This document shows, piece by piece, positions 26,738-34,956 of a stretch of DNA of 64,000 nt. The position numbers were made by a program, and so were the translations under genes. The DNA lies in assembly GCF_019084045.1 (NCBI RefSeq), contig NZ_JAHRED010000001.1, positions 1-64,000 on the forward strand, read 5' to 3'. The stretch's first letter is position 1; each line of letters starts with the position of its first letter. The notes under the pieces are model-generated. The model was not told where the DNA came from, searched no databases, and worked only from the letters and a program-made list of their open reading frames with translations. Origin of the DNA: Paeniglutamicibacter quisquiliarum. GTDB lineage: Bacteria; Actinomycetota; Actinomycetes; Actinomycetales; Micrococcaceae.

Positions 26738-28006
26738 ATGCAGATCAACGATAACCAGCCCTTCGTCCCTGTCATTTTGGGCGGTGACATCGGCGCGTAC
26801 TCGTTGGCGCGCGAGTTCCACGAGCAGTACGACGTGCATTCGGTTGTCGTCCCGTCGGTCCTGACCGGCATTACCGAATACTCCCGGATCCTGGTGCCGC
26901 GGCCCTTTGCCCGGCAGGACGATCCGTCGGCATTTGCCGCCTTCGTCTCCGGGCTGGGACGCGAATTGGCCGGATCCAACGGCACCAAGCGACCGCTGTT
27001 GCTCCTGGGCGCCGCGGACCAGCACATCCGCTTCATCGCCACCCACGCCGCCGAGTTGTCTGAGTGGTTCACCATCCCGTACGTGGGCAATGCCGAATTG
27101 GACCGGGCCACGGAGAAGGATGCCTTCTATGAGTTGTGCCGCGACCTTGGCGTGAGCTATCCCGCCACCGTGGTCCACGACTGCGCCGCCGGTGGGGCGG
27201 ATCCCGCGGCGCTTGAGGCGGAGCTCGCCGCCGAGGGCGTGCCGTTCCCCGCCATCGTGAAGCCCTCCGACGGGGTGGCCTGGGGCGCGCTGGAGTTTGC
27301 GGGCAAGAAGAAGGTCCACACCGTTGCCTCGCTGGCGCAGCTGACCGAACTCATCGCCAGCGCCACCAAGGCGGGGTACACCGGCACGCTTGTCGTCCAG
27401 GACCTGATCCCGGGCGATGACAGCGGCATGCACCTGGCCACGTTCTTCAGCGACCGCGCCGGCAAGGTCCGCTTTGTCTCCTGCGGCCGGGTCATCGTCG
27501 AGGAGCACGCGCCCGGCGCCCTGGGAAACTCCGCCGCCATCGTCGCTCAGCCCAACGACACGGCCGTCGCCGAGGGCACCCGCCTGCTCGAGGAGCTTGG
27601 CTGGACGGGCTTCTCCATGTTCGACATGAAACTGGACCCGCGCGACGGGACCTACAAGTTCTTCGAGCTCAATCCCCGACTGGGCCGCAACCACTTCTAC
27701 ATCACCGCCGCCGGAGACAACGTCACGCGCTTCTACGTGGAGGAATACCTGCGCGGCGGACTGTCCGGGGCGGGGGAACTGCAGGTGGCCAACAATCGCC
27801 ACCTCTACAACATCCTGCCGCTGCGGCTGCTGCGCCGCTACCTGCCCGGCGACATGAAGGCCGGGGTCGAGGAGCTGATTTCGGCCAAGCGATACAGCCA
27901 CCCGCTGTACTACAAGAAGGAAACCAATCCCCGGCGCTGGCTCTACATCCTGGTGAGCACCGTAAACCACTACCGCAAGTTCAAGCGCCACCACCCGGCA
28001 TCCTAG
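26738..28006 (+). CDS. ATP-grasp carboxylate-amine ligase, D-aspartate-ligase-like
   Basis: A 422-residue single-chain ATP-grasp enzyme. It starts NQPFVPVILGGDIGAYSLAR and carries QDLIPGDDSGMHLATFFSD, FSMFDMKLDPRDG and FFELNPRLGRNHFYIT. From memory this block order follows Enterococcus faecium D-aspartate ligase (Asl), which adds D-Asp to the Lys side chain of peptidoglycan precursors. Many Arthrobacter-group species have A4-alpha peptidoglycan with a Glu- or Asp-containing bridge, so a role in building the bridge is plausible; substrate is inferred. The gene is divergent from the copper operon. No Shine-Dalgarno is obvious; a TAGTTT six bases before the ATG suggests a leaderless transcript. 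Confidence 0.7.
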   Translation: MQINDNQPFVPVILGGDIGAYSLAREFHEQYDVHSVVVPSVLTGITEYSRILVPRPFARQDDPSAFAAFVSGLGRELAGSNGTKRPLLLLGAADQHIRFIATHAAELSEWFTIPYVGNAELDRATEKDAFYELCRDLGVSYPATVVHDCAAGGADPAALEAELAAEGVPFPAIVKPSDGVAWGALEFAGKKKVHTVASLAQLTELIASATKAGYTGTLVVQDLIPGDDSGMHLATFFSDRAGKVRFVSCGRVIVEEHAPGALGNSAAIVAQPNDTAVAEGTRLLEELGWTGFSMFDMKLDPRDGTYKFFELNPRLGRNHFYITAAGDNVTRFYVEEYLRGGLSGAGELQVANNRHLYNILPLRLLRRYLPGDMKAGVEELISAKRYSHPLYYKKETNPRRWLYILVSTVNHYRKFKRHHPAS

Positions 28007-28072
28007 AGTTCCGCTCCCCACCCGGCGTAGAGTGATTGAACTTTAGTTCCGTGCGGATCAAGGGAGAAAAAC

Positions 28073-28240
28073 ATGGGTGACTACAAGCTGTATACGGACG
28101 CCGAGCGCGCCACGTTCCTGGCGCCTTCCTGCGAACGATGCGGGCAGCACCGCCATGTTGTGTGGGAAGACAAGGGCGAGGGCGAGGCCCATTGGTCACC
28201 GCGCGACGCGGGTTGTTCCAACGAGGCCTGCACCGCCTGA
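28073..28240 (+). CDS. 55-residue Cys-paired small protein
   Basis: A short gene starting MGDYKLYTDAERATF and ending in GCSNEACTA. ATG 28073 has GGGAGA about 7 nt upstream. Two Cys pairs, CERC near residue 20 and C-x4-C near the C-terminus, could form a zinc ribbon. Two histidines (HRH) sit between them. A 17-bp terminator hairpin follows 27 bp after the stop. It is 66 bp downstream of the ATP-grasp gene on the same strand. Function unknown; it resembles the small treble-clef or zinc-ribbon proteins common in actinobacteria. Confidence 0.65.
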   Translation: MGDYKLYTDAERATFLAPSCERCGQHRHVVWEDKGEGEAHWSPRDAGCSNEACTA

Positions 28241-28267
28241 GCGCATGGGAATTCCGGGTCAATAGAG

Positions 28268-28307
28268 ACGGGCAGGTCGCCGATCCACGGATCGGCGACC
28301 TGCCCGT
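28268..28307. terminator. Bidirectional hairpin terminator
   Basis: A perfect 17-bp stem (28268-28284 with 28291-28307) with a 6-nt loop lies between the Cys-paired small gene and the convergent VOC protein gene. Confidence 0.8.
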
Positions 28308-28311
28308 TCCC

Positions 28312-28728
28312 CTAGGCCTCGGGGGCGGCCGACATGTCCATCCAGCCGACTTCCCATTCGTGTCCGTCCGGGTCCAGGAACGCTACCGAGTACATCCCCG
28401 GGAATTCCTCGGCGGCCTCGCGGTAGATCGTGCCGCCATGGGCGAGCGCGCGGCTCGCATACTCATCGACTTCTTCGCGGCTCTCGCCACTGATGGCATT
28501 GAGCACCTCGCGCGGGCCGGCGCCGTAGGTGGGCTTGTCCCCGTTGCGCAGGAACGATGAATAGAACTCCTCGGACAGCACCATGACCCAGATGGTCTCG
28601 GTGATCATCCAGGCGGTGGCCACGTCGTTGGAAAAGTCGGTGTTCTTTTCGAATCCGAGCCCGGCATAAAACGCATCCGAGGCAGCGAGATCCCTGGTGG
28701 GAAGATTGACGAATATCATGCGGGCCAT
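28312..28728 (-). CDS. VOC-superfamily (glyoxalase/bleomycin-resistance-like) protein
   Basis: A 138-residue vicinal-oxygen-chelate protein with two beta-alpha-beta-beta-beta modules. The first begins MIFVNLPTRDLAASDAFYAG and the second ends SVAFLDPDGHEWEVGWMDM. The sequence is close to the predicted lactoylglutathione-lyase group that includes bleomycin resistance proteins, but it is not a confirmed enzyme. The open frame extends far upstream; the true start is ATG 28728, with AAGGAG 8 nt before it. It stands alone and is divergent from the GAF regulator. Substrate unknown. Confidence 0.82.
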   Translation of the reverse strand: MARMIFVNLPTRDLAASDAFYAGLGFEKNTDFSNDVATAWMITETIWVMVLSEEFYSSFLRNGDKPTYGAGPREVLNAISGESREEVDEYASRALAHGGTIYREAAEEFPGMYSVAFLDPDGHEWEVGWMDMSAAPEA

Positions 28729-28944
28729 GGGGCCGCTCCTTAATGTGGGGGAGGGACGTCGGGCGAAACGGGAAGGCTCCCGCACCCCATGATGCTCGGG
28801 TGAAGCGATCGGTGCAAGGGTTTGCCTTGGTGCCAGGTGCCGCGCATGCGTCGGTCGCGGCCGAGCGGCGCCGGGGTTCATTTGAAGGGGATTCTCCCCT
28901 AAGCTGGGGGACAAATCGTGAAGGGGATCACGTTGCGTGGCGAT

Positions 28945-28954
28945 GCAATGTTGC
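28945..28954. promoter_or_regulatory. Possible autoregulatory site before the GAF regulator
   Basis: GCAATGTTGC differs by one base from the palindrome GCAACGTTGC found before the aldehyde dehydrogenase gene. It lies 35 bp upstream of the regulator's start codon. Confidence 0.35.
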
Positions 28955-28988
28955 GCGCCTCTGCCCCTTGCCCCGCGGAAGGTTAAAA

Positions 28989-30308
28989 ATGTCCCTGATT
29001 TCCCCCGCCTCCAAGGCACTGCAGCGCAGTGCGCTGGCGGCCCACGAGACGTTGGGTACGGGGGCGCATGGACACGGGGCCTGGCAATTGCGCGACGTGG
29101 TGCGCGCCTCCTGGCTGCGTTCCCTGGAATACAGGGGGGCGGCCGCATCCATTGCCCACACCGTGCTCGGCGACGAGGCCCTGCGCGAATTGCGGACCGC
29201 TTCCCCGCTGCGCCTCGTGCTTCCGGTCTTTGACCGCCTGCTCCTCGAGCCCACCCGCGACGCCCGCTTGATCCTGGCCATCGGCGATCCGCATGGACGC
29301 CTGCTCTGGGTCAAGGGGGACAGCCAGGTGTTGCGGGACGCCGAATCGATGGCCTTCGTGCCCGGCGCCGATTGGTCCGAACGCGCGGTGGGAACCTCGG
29401 CACCGGGGACCGCCCTGGTCACCGGAGGGGGCGTCCAGGTTTCCGGGGCCGAGCACTTCGATCCCATCGCGCACCGCTGGAGCTGCACGGCTGTCCCCAT
29501 CCATGCCCCCGATACCGGGGAAGTGATCGGGGTCGTGGACATCACCGGGGGCCCGGACGCCGTCGCGGCACATTCGCTGGCGCTCCTGCAGGCGGCCGTG
29601 GCTGCGGCGGAATCCGAGCTGCGCTGGCACCGGCAACAGGTCGAACCGGTGCGCCGAAGCCTTGCGGTGCCTGCCGCGCCGGCACCGCACGCGGCGCCGG
29701 TGGAAGTTTCAATGCTGCGGTTGACCTCCGGCACGGGTGCGGAACTGCGCCGCGGCGCCGGGTGCCTTGAACTCAGTAGCCGGCATGCCGAATTGCTGGG
29801 GTTGCTTTCCTGGCATCCCCGCGGGCTCAGTGGCGAGGAACTGGTCGAACTGCTGCACCTGAATCCGGATGCGGCCGACATGGGAACGCTGCGGGCCGAA
29901 ATGGTCCGACTGCGCAAGGTGCTGGCGGAATTCGACCCGTCGCTGGTCCCGCTCTCGCGTCCCTACCGGCTGGCCAGTCCGCCGGCGAGCGATGCCCGCG
30001 AGGTGCTGCGTGCCATCGAGAACGGCGACCTCGATGCCGCGCTGGCCCATTACGCGGGACCTGTCCTGCCGCGCTCGCAGGCCCCGGGGATCGAGGCGAT
30101 CCGCGACGAGGTCTTCGCCGCATTGCGACAGGGCCTGCTGCAGGACGGCACCGCGGCACAGCTGCTTCGCTTCCTGGAGCTGCCCGAGGTGCATGACGAC
30201 GAGGAGGTCCTCAGCACCACCTTGCAGGTCCTGCCCGCCCGCTCGCCCCGCCGGGCGATGGTGGTCGCCGCGCTCGAGCGCCTCGAAAGGCTCGAATCCG
30301 CCGGATGA
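28989..30308 (+). CDS. GAF-domain transcriptional regulator of the ethanol locus
   Basis: A 439-residue regulator related to the sensory part of AcoR-type activators but without the sigma-54 AAA+ domain. The GAF domain covers about residues 60-210 (ADWSERAVGTSAPGTALVTG and VIGVVDITGG). A C-terminal part (about 250-439) looks like a winged-helix DNA-binding region (LSSRHAELLGLLSWHPRGLS). ATG 28989 follows GGAAGG. It lies 105 bp upstream of an acetaldehyde-type dehydrogenase with twin CAACGTTG palindromes between them, so it probably activates the ald-adh-DUF779 genes in response to an alcohol or aldehyde. The family is common beside ald genes in actinobacteria. Confidence 0.78.
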   Translation: MSLISPASKALQRSALAAHETLGTGAHGHGAWQLRDVVRASWLRSLEYRGAAASIAHTVLGDEALRELRTASPLRLVLPVFDRLLLEPTRDARLILAIGDPHGRLLWVKGDSQVLRDAESMAFVPGADWSERAVGTSAPGTALVTGGGVQVSGAEHFDPIAHRWSCTAVPIHAPDTGEVIGVVDITGGPDAVAAHSLALLQAAVAAAESELRWHRQQVEPVRRSLAVPAAPAPHAAPVEVSMLRLTSGTGAELRRGAGCLELSSRHAELLGLLSWHPRGLSGEELVELLHLNPDAADMGTLRAEMVRLRKVLAEFDPSLVPLSRPYRLASPPASDAREVLRAIENGDLDAALAHYAGPVLPRSQAPGIEAIRDEVFAALRQGLLQDGTAAQLLRFLELPEVHDDEEVLSTTLQVLPARSPRRAMVVAALERLERLESAG

Positions 30309-30338
30309 CGGGCGGCGCATCGGGGCCGTGACGGAATG

Positions 30339-30357
30339 CAACGTTGCCGCAACGTTG
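30339..30357. promoter_or_regulatory. Twin CAACGTTG palindromes before the aldehyde dehydrogenase
   Basis: CAACGTTG occurs at 30339-30346 and 30350-30357. Each copy is itself an 8-bp palindrome and the two centres are 11 bp apart, one helical turn. This is a good layout for two adjacent dimers of the upstream GAF regulator. The start codon is 57 bp downstream. Confidence 0.6.
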
Positions 30358-30413
30358 GTGTGAGTAGGCTCACATCCAGAACAGCGCCACACCACCGATT
30401 GCAAGGAGTCGTC

Positions 30414-31937
30414 ATGACGGTCTACGCCAACCCCAACACCGAAGGTTCCCTGGTCAAGTTCAAGTCCCGCTACGAGCACTACATCGGGGGCCAGTGGGTC
30501 GCCCCGGTCAAGGGCGAGTACTTCGAGAACATCACCCCGGTCACCGGCAAGGGCTTCTGCGAGGTCGGCCGCGGCACCGCCGAGGACATCGAGGCCGCCC
30601 TTGACGCGGCCGAGGCCGCCGCAGGCCCCTGGGGCAAGACCAGCCCGGCGGCACGCGCGGTGATCCTGAACAAGATCGCGGACCGCATGGAGGAAAACCT
30701 GGAGATGCTCGCGGTCGCCGAGACCTGGGACAACGGCAAGGCCGTCCGCGAGACCATCAACGCCGACATGCCGCTGGCCATCGACCACTTCCGCTACTTC
30801 GCCGGCGCCATCCGCGCCCAGGAAGGTAGCCTTTCGCAGCTCGACGAGCACACCACCGCCTACCACTTCCACGAGCCGCTCGGCGTGGTCGGGCAGATCA
30901 TCCCCTGGAACTTCCCGATCTTGATGGCCGTGTGGAAGCTCGCCCCGGCGCTGGCCGCGGGCAACGCCATTGTCCTGAAGCCCGCCGAGCAGACCCCGGT
31001 CTCGATCCTGGTGCTGATGGAGCTGATCGGCGACCTGCTCCCGGCCGGCGTGCTGAACGTTGTCAACGGCTTCGGCGTGGAGGCCGGCAAGCCGCTGGCC
31101 TCCAACAAGCGCATCCGCAAGATCGCGTTCACCGGCGAGACCACCACGGGCCGGCTGATCATGCAGTACGCCTCCGAGAACCTCATCCCGGTCACCCTGG
31201 AGCTGGGCGGCAAGTCCCCGAACATCTTCTTCGAGGACGTCGCGGCCAAGGACGACGCGTTCTACGACAAGGCCAAGGAAGGCTTCACCATGTTCGCGCT
31301 GAACCAGGGCGAGGTCTGCACCTGCCCCTCGCGCGCCCTGGTCCAGGAATCCATCTACGACACGTTCATGCCCGAGGTCATCAAGCGCACCGAGGCCATC
31401 AAGCAGGGCAACCCGCTGGACACCGAGACCATGATGGGCGCCCAGGCGTCCAACGACCAGCTGGAAAAGATCCTCTCCTACCTGGACATCGGCAAGGCCG
31501 AGGGCGCCAAGGTGCTCACCGGCGGCGGCCGCGCCGAACTCGAGGGCGACCTGGCCGGCGGTTACTACGTGCAGCCGACCATCTTCGAGGGCCACAACAA
31601 GATGCGCGTCTTCCAGGAAGAGATCTTCGGCCCCGTCGTCTCGGTCGCCAAGTTCTCCGGCTACGAGGACGCCATCGAGATCGCCAACGACACCCTCTAC
31701 GGGCTGGGCTCGGGGGTGTGGAGCCGCAACGGCAACACCGCATACCGCGCAGGCCGCGACATCCAGGCCGGCCGCGTCTGGGTCAACCAGTACCACGCCT
31801 ACCCGGCGCACTCGGCGTTCGGCGGCTACAAGTCCTCGGGCATCGGGCGCGAAAACCACAAGATGATGCTGGACCACTACCAGCAGACCAAGAACCTGCT
31901 GGTCTCCTACTCCGAGAACAAGCTCGGTTTCTTCTAA
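30414..31937 (+). CDS. Acetaldehyde dehydrogenase, AldB/ExaC type
   Basis: A 507-residue NAD(P)-dependent aldehyde dehydrogenase. The catalytic Cys is C302 in [11 protein letters not shown]. The general-base Glu lies in [12 protein letters not shown] and the NAD-binding turn in FTGETTTG. The N-terminal block [20 protein letters not shown] and the ending YSENKLGFF are typical of AldB/ExaC enzymes that oxidize acetaldehyde made from ethanol. The start is ATG 30414 behind AAGGAG; an upstream in-frame extension to 30336 has no support. Next comes alcohol dehydrogenase, which would supply the substrate. Confidence 0.92.
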   Translation: MTVYANPNTEGSLVKFKSRYEHYIGGQWVAPVKGEYFENITPVTGKGFCEVGRGTAEDIEAALDAAEAAAGPWGKTSPAARAVILNKIADRMEENLEMLAVAETWDNGKAVRETINADMPLAIDHFRYFAGAIRAQEGSLSQLDEHTTAYHFHEPLGVVGQIIPWNFPILMAVWKLAPALAAGNAIVLKPAEQTPVSILVLMELIGDLLPAGVLNVVNGFGVEAGKPLASNKRIRKIAFTGETTTGRLIMQYASENLIPVTLELGGKSPNIFFEDVAAKDDAFYDKAKEGFTMFALNQGEVCTCPSRALVQESIYDTFMPEVIKRTEAIKQGNPLDTETMMGAQASNDQLEKILSYLDIGKAEGAKVLTGGGRAELEGDLAGGYYVQPTIFEGHNKMRVFQEEIFGPVVSVAKFSGYEDAIEIANDTLYGLGSGVWSRNGNTAYRAGRDIQAGRVWVNQYHAYPAHSAFGGYKSSGIGRENHKMMLDHYQQTKNLLVSYSENKLGFF

Positions 31938-31945
31938 ACCGCCCT

Positions 31946-31975
31946 GGGGTCGGCGGCCGGAAAGCCGCCGACCCC
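31946..31975 (+). terminator. Hairpin between aldehyde and alcohol dehydrogenase genes
   Basis: A perfect 12-bp stem (31946-31957 with 31964-31975) begins 9 bp after the aldehyde dehydrogenase stop. It may partly terminate transcription or protect the upstream message, giving more aldehyde dehydrogenase than alcohol dehydrogenase. Confidence 0.6.
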
Positions 31976-32112
31976 TCCAATGCGCACCACCCCCGCACGT
32001 GAGCACCACCCGCTTTCCGCCCTGCTTCCGTGGTGCGTGATCAGGGGCCAGTCACCTTCCGGTGCACGAACCCCCTGTCCCCGCGCCATCAACCAATGAC
32101 AAGGAAATACTG

Positions 32113-33141
32113 ATGAGCACCATGCGCGCAGCCATAGTCGAGAACTTCGGCGACGAACTCACCGTTGGAACCACCGAGATCCCCGAGCCAGGCCCTGGCC
32201 AGGCGCTGGTCAAGGTCATCGCTTCCGGCGTTTGCCACACCGACCTCCACGCCGCCGAGGGCGACTGGCCCATCAAGCCGATCCTCCCGCTGGTCCCCGG
32301 ACACGAGGGCGTCGGCAACGTCGTGAAGATCGGCGAAGGCGTCACCGAGGTCAAGGTCGGCGACCTGGTCGGCAACGCCTGGCTCGCCAGCGCCTGCGGC
32401 AGCTGCGAGTACTGCGGCACCGGCTGGGAAACCCTCTGCGAGTCGCAGCAGAACGGCGGATACTCTCTCAACGGTTCCTTCGGCGAATACATGCTGGTGG
32501 ATGCGAAGTTCGCCGCACACATCCCCGAGGGTTCGGACCCGTACGAGATCGCCCCGGTGCTCTGCGCCGGCGTGACCGTCTACAAGGGCCTGAAGCAGAC
32601 GGAAGTGAAGCCCGGCCAGTGGGTCGTCATCTCCGGCATCGGCGGGCTCGGGCACATCGCAGTGCAGTACGCGGTCGCCATGGGCATGCGGGTCGCCGCG
32701 GTAGACGTCGCCGAGGAAAAACTGGCCCTGGCCCGCAGCCACGGCGCCGAGGTCACCGTCAACGCGTTCGCGCAAGACCCGGCCGAGGCCATCCAGGCGG
32801 CCACCGGCGGCGCCCACGGGGTGCTCGTCACCGCGGTGCACCCGGCGGCATTCGGCCAAGCCATCGGCATGACCCGGCGCGGCGGAACCATCGTGTTCAA
32901 TGGCCTGCCGCCGGGGGACTTCCCGGCACCGATCTTCGACATCGTGCTCAAGGGCCTGACCATCCGCGGATCAATCGTCGGCACCCGGCAGGACATGGAC
33001 GAGGCGCTGGAGTTCTACGCCCGCGGCAAGATCAAGCCCACCTTCCACACCCGCCCGCTTGAGGACGTCAACGCGGTCTTCGACGAAATGAAGCACGCCA
33101 AGATCGATGGCCGCGTGGTCATCGACTACGTCAACAAGTAG
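32113..33141 (+). CDS. adhP: Zinc-dependent alcohol dehydrogenase, AdhP/AdhA type
   Basis: A 342-residue medium-chain dehydrogenase that oxidizes ethanol and other primary alcohols with NAD. Catalytic zinc ligands are in GVCHTDLHAAEG and GHEGVGNV. The structural zinc loop has four Cys in CGSCEYCGTGWETLC. The coenzyme turn is GIGGLGHIAVQYA. ATG 32113 has AAGGAAA upstream; an in-frame start to 32062 is less likely. It works with the aldehyde dehydrogenase upstream to take ethanol to acetate. Confidence 0.92.
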   Translation: MSTMRAAIVENFGDELTVGTTEIPEPGPGQALVKVIASGVCHTDLHAAEGDWPIKPILPLVPGHEGVGNVVKIGEGVTEVKVGDLVGNAWLASACGSCEYCGTGWETLCESQQNGGYSLNGSFGEYMLVDAKFAAHIPEGSDPYEIAPVLCAGVTVYKGLKQTEVKPGQWVVISGIGGLGHIAVQYAVAMGMRVAAVDVAEEKLALARSHGAEVTVNAFAQDPAEAIQAATGGAHGVLVTAVHPAAFGQAIGMTRRGGTIVFNGLPPGDFPAPIFDIVLKGLTIRGSIVGTRQDMDEALEFYARGKIKPTFHTRPLEDVNAVFDEMKHAKIDGRVVIDYVNK

Positions 33142-33206
33142 CGGACGCCCAGCCCCCTGCCCCGTGGAACCAGGGCAGGGCCAGTGCAGGAACCGTTCCA
33201 CACCTC

Positions 33207-33243
33207 CCGCCCGGCACCGATCCCCCAAGACGGTGCCGGGCGG
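33207..33243 (+). other. Hairpin between adh and the DUF779 gene
   Basis: A 13-bp stem (33207-33219 with 33231-33243) with an 11-nt loop sits in the 148-bp gap and ends 46 bp before the DUF779 start. It could be a processing site or attenuator. Confidence 0.45.
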
Positions 33244-33289
33244 TGGTGTCTGCCATTGGAAACACCCACAAGCACAAGGGAGCACGACC

Positions 33290-33703
33290 ATGGAAAACGT
33301 CATCGAGTCGGCGCCGGCGATTGCCGGCGAGGAATTTTCGCGGGTGGCGCTCGGGCAGGAGGCCGCTGACCTGTTGCGCAAGCTCTGGAACCGGCACGGG
33401 CCGCTGATGTTCCACCAGTCCGGCGGCTGCTGCGATGGGTCCTCGCCCATGTGCTTCCCGGCCGGGGAGTTCAAGACCGGCGATTCGGACATCCTGCTGG
33501 GCACGTTCGCGCTGCCGGACGGCGAGGACGGTGCGTTGGGCTCCCTGGACTTCTGGATGAGCCGGGAGCAGTTCGAGTACTGGAAGCACACCAAGCTGAC
33601 CATTGATGTGGTTCCCGGACGAGGCTCGGGGTTCTCCGTGGAAGCGCCCGAGGGCAAGAGGTTCCTGATCCGCAGCGAGATCATCGAGTTTCCTGAACGC
33701 TAA
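33290..33703 (+). CDS. DUF779 family protein
   Basis: A 137-residue member of DUF779, found mostly beside aldehyde dehydrogenases of the AldB/ExaC type. The hallmark is FHQSGGCCDGSSPMCFP, with three Cys and a His that look like a metal site. Later it has LDFWMSREQFEYWKHTKLTI. Function is unknown; the constant link to acetaldehyde dehydrogenases suggests a helper in alcohol oxidation. ATG 33290 follows AAGGGAG. It is the last gene of the ethanol locus. Confidence 0.85.
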   Translation: MENVIESAPAIAGEEFSRVALGQEAADLLRKLWNRHGPLMFHQSGGCCDGSSPMCFPAGEFKTGDSDILLGTFALPDGEDGALGSLDFWMSREQFEYWKHTKLTIDVVPGRGSGFSVEAPEGKRFLIRSEIIEFPER

Positions 33704-34249
33704 AGGCGGCTCCCACCCGCAGGAAAGCACCGCAGCGTACCGTCAGGCACGTATCCCGGAAGCTAGGCCGCGGTTTACGTGCAAGCCTTAGGGGGGTAAG
33801 CGGCGCCCGGTTTGGCCAACTCCATTGGCAGGCGAAAGCGGGGTCGGGATTGACGGCCAGGGTTCCCTGGATCCCGGTGGCCACGGGGAACGGGTCTCTG
33901 CATACCCGGTGTGGCGTCATACCCGGTGTGGCGTCGATTTCGGGTCTCCGGCGATCGCCCGCAACAGAGGTCGATGCTCCGATGAGCGGATTCATTCGGC
34001 GACGTTGCAGCTTTCCCGCATGCCAGTCCGCTCCTTCAATGTCGACCACTCTGCCCCCGGATCGCGCCCGGGGCCGTGGGACCCTTCGTAATATAACAAA
34101 ATGATAACGGTATTTCGGGCCTTTTTCGGGTCCCGCTCGACCCCCGCGCTTCCTTAGTCGCCCATGGGATGCCTCCGAATGGGCCGGCAGCCCCGGCGTT
34201 GGCCGATTCTTGTCAAATCCCCGGACTCGGGGTTGAGTTCTGCTGACAT
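33704..34249. other. 546-bp intergenic region before ectA
   Basis: No convincing gene is seen; the open frames here (122 residues or shorter) have no ribosome binding site or recognisable protein. The stretch holds a 17-bp tandem repeat at 33901-33934 and an AT-rich island near 34088-34115 (ATATAACAAAATGATAACGG). The island is the best place for an ectoine operon promoter. TTGTCA at 34210-34215 is another possible -35 element. Confidence 0.5.
33901..33934. repeat. 17-bp perfect tandem repeat
   Basis: CATACCCGGTGTGGCGT occurs twice head to tail with no spacer, at 33901-33917 and 33918-33934, in the long region before ectA. It could be a duplicated regulator site or a slippage duplication. Confidence 0.85.
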
Positions 34250-34813
34250 ATGGCTACGTTGGAATGGATGGTTGAAGAACTCGAAAACACATTGTCCGAG
34301 GCAACATTCCGCCAACCAGCAGTATCCGACGGCCGCGCCCTGTGGCAGATGGCCCACGACAGCCAAGTACTGGACGTGAACACTTCGTACGCGTACCTGC
34401 TCTGGGCCCGCGACTTCGCCGAGACGTCGCTCATCGCCGAAATCGACGGTGCCCCGGCCGGCTTCGTCACCGGCTACCTGCGCCCCGAGGACCCGGGAAC
34501 ACTCATGGTGTGGCAGGTCGCCGTGGGTGCCGACTTCCAGCAGCGCGGCCTGGCTGCGGCCATGCTCGACGAATTGGCAACACGCAGCGGCGCGGAACTG
34601 CTCGAGACCACGGTCACCGATGACAACGCGCCTTCCAACCGGCTGTTCACCCGTTTCGCCGAACGGCACGGTGCCGAACTGACCCGGACGGCGTTGTTTA
34701 CCCCCGAGCTCTACCCGGACGACCACGACACCGAGTACCTGTACAGGATCGGCCCGCTGGGGCATGGCACCAATTCACCGGTGCCTGAACTGGCTGCCGC
34801 CGGAAGCCGCTAG
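34250..34813 (+). CDS. ectA: L-2,4-diaminobutyrate acetyltransferase EctA
   Basis: A 187-residue GNAT enzyme that acetylates the 4-amino group of L-2,4-diaminobutyrate, the second step of ectoine synthesis. Family blocks are [20 protein letters not shown] and [20 protein letters not shown], the latter containing the acetyl-CoA loop (QQRGLA). The block [17 protein letters not shown] closes the active site. No Shine-Dalgarno precedes ATG 34250, and an in-frame ATG also occurs at 34268. The order ectA-ectB-ectC-ectD is standard. Ectoine protects against high salt and temperature. Confidence 0.95.
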   Translation: MATLEWMVEELENTLSEATFRQPAVSDGRALWQMAHDSQVLDVNTSYAYLLWARDFAETSLIAEIDGAPAGFVTGYLRPEDPGTLMVWQVAVGADFQQRGLAAAMLDELATRSGAELLETTVTDDNAPSNRLFTRFAERHGAELTRTALFTPELYPDDHDTEYLYRIGPLGHGTNSPVPELAAAGSR

Positions 34814-34956
34814 CGGCACCATTTCCTGACCACGCCGTATCCATTGCGGCCAGCGGGCGGCCCGACCTGCCCGCACCACCATCAGTATCTTCGCACCGAG
34901 GCCAGCTCCTTCGAGGACCGGCCGCAGCTTTGTCATACCTATTGAAGGGAAAGACC

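Noticed and set aside
33681-34049. 122-residue minus-strand frame in the gap before ectA
   Set aside because: No Shine-Dalgarno, no recognised domain, and it runs through the tandem repeat. Two plus-strand frames here are equally unsupported.
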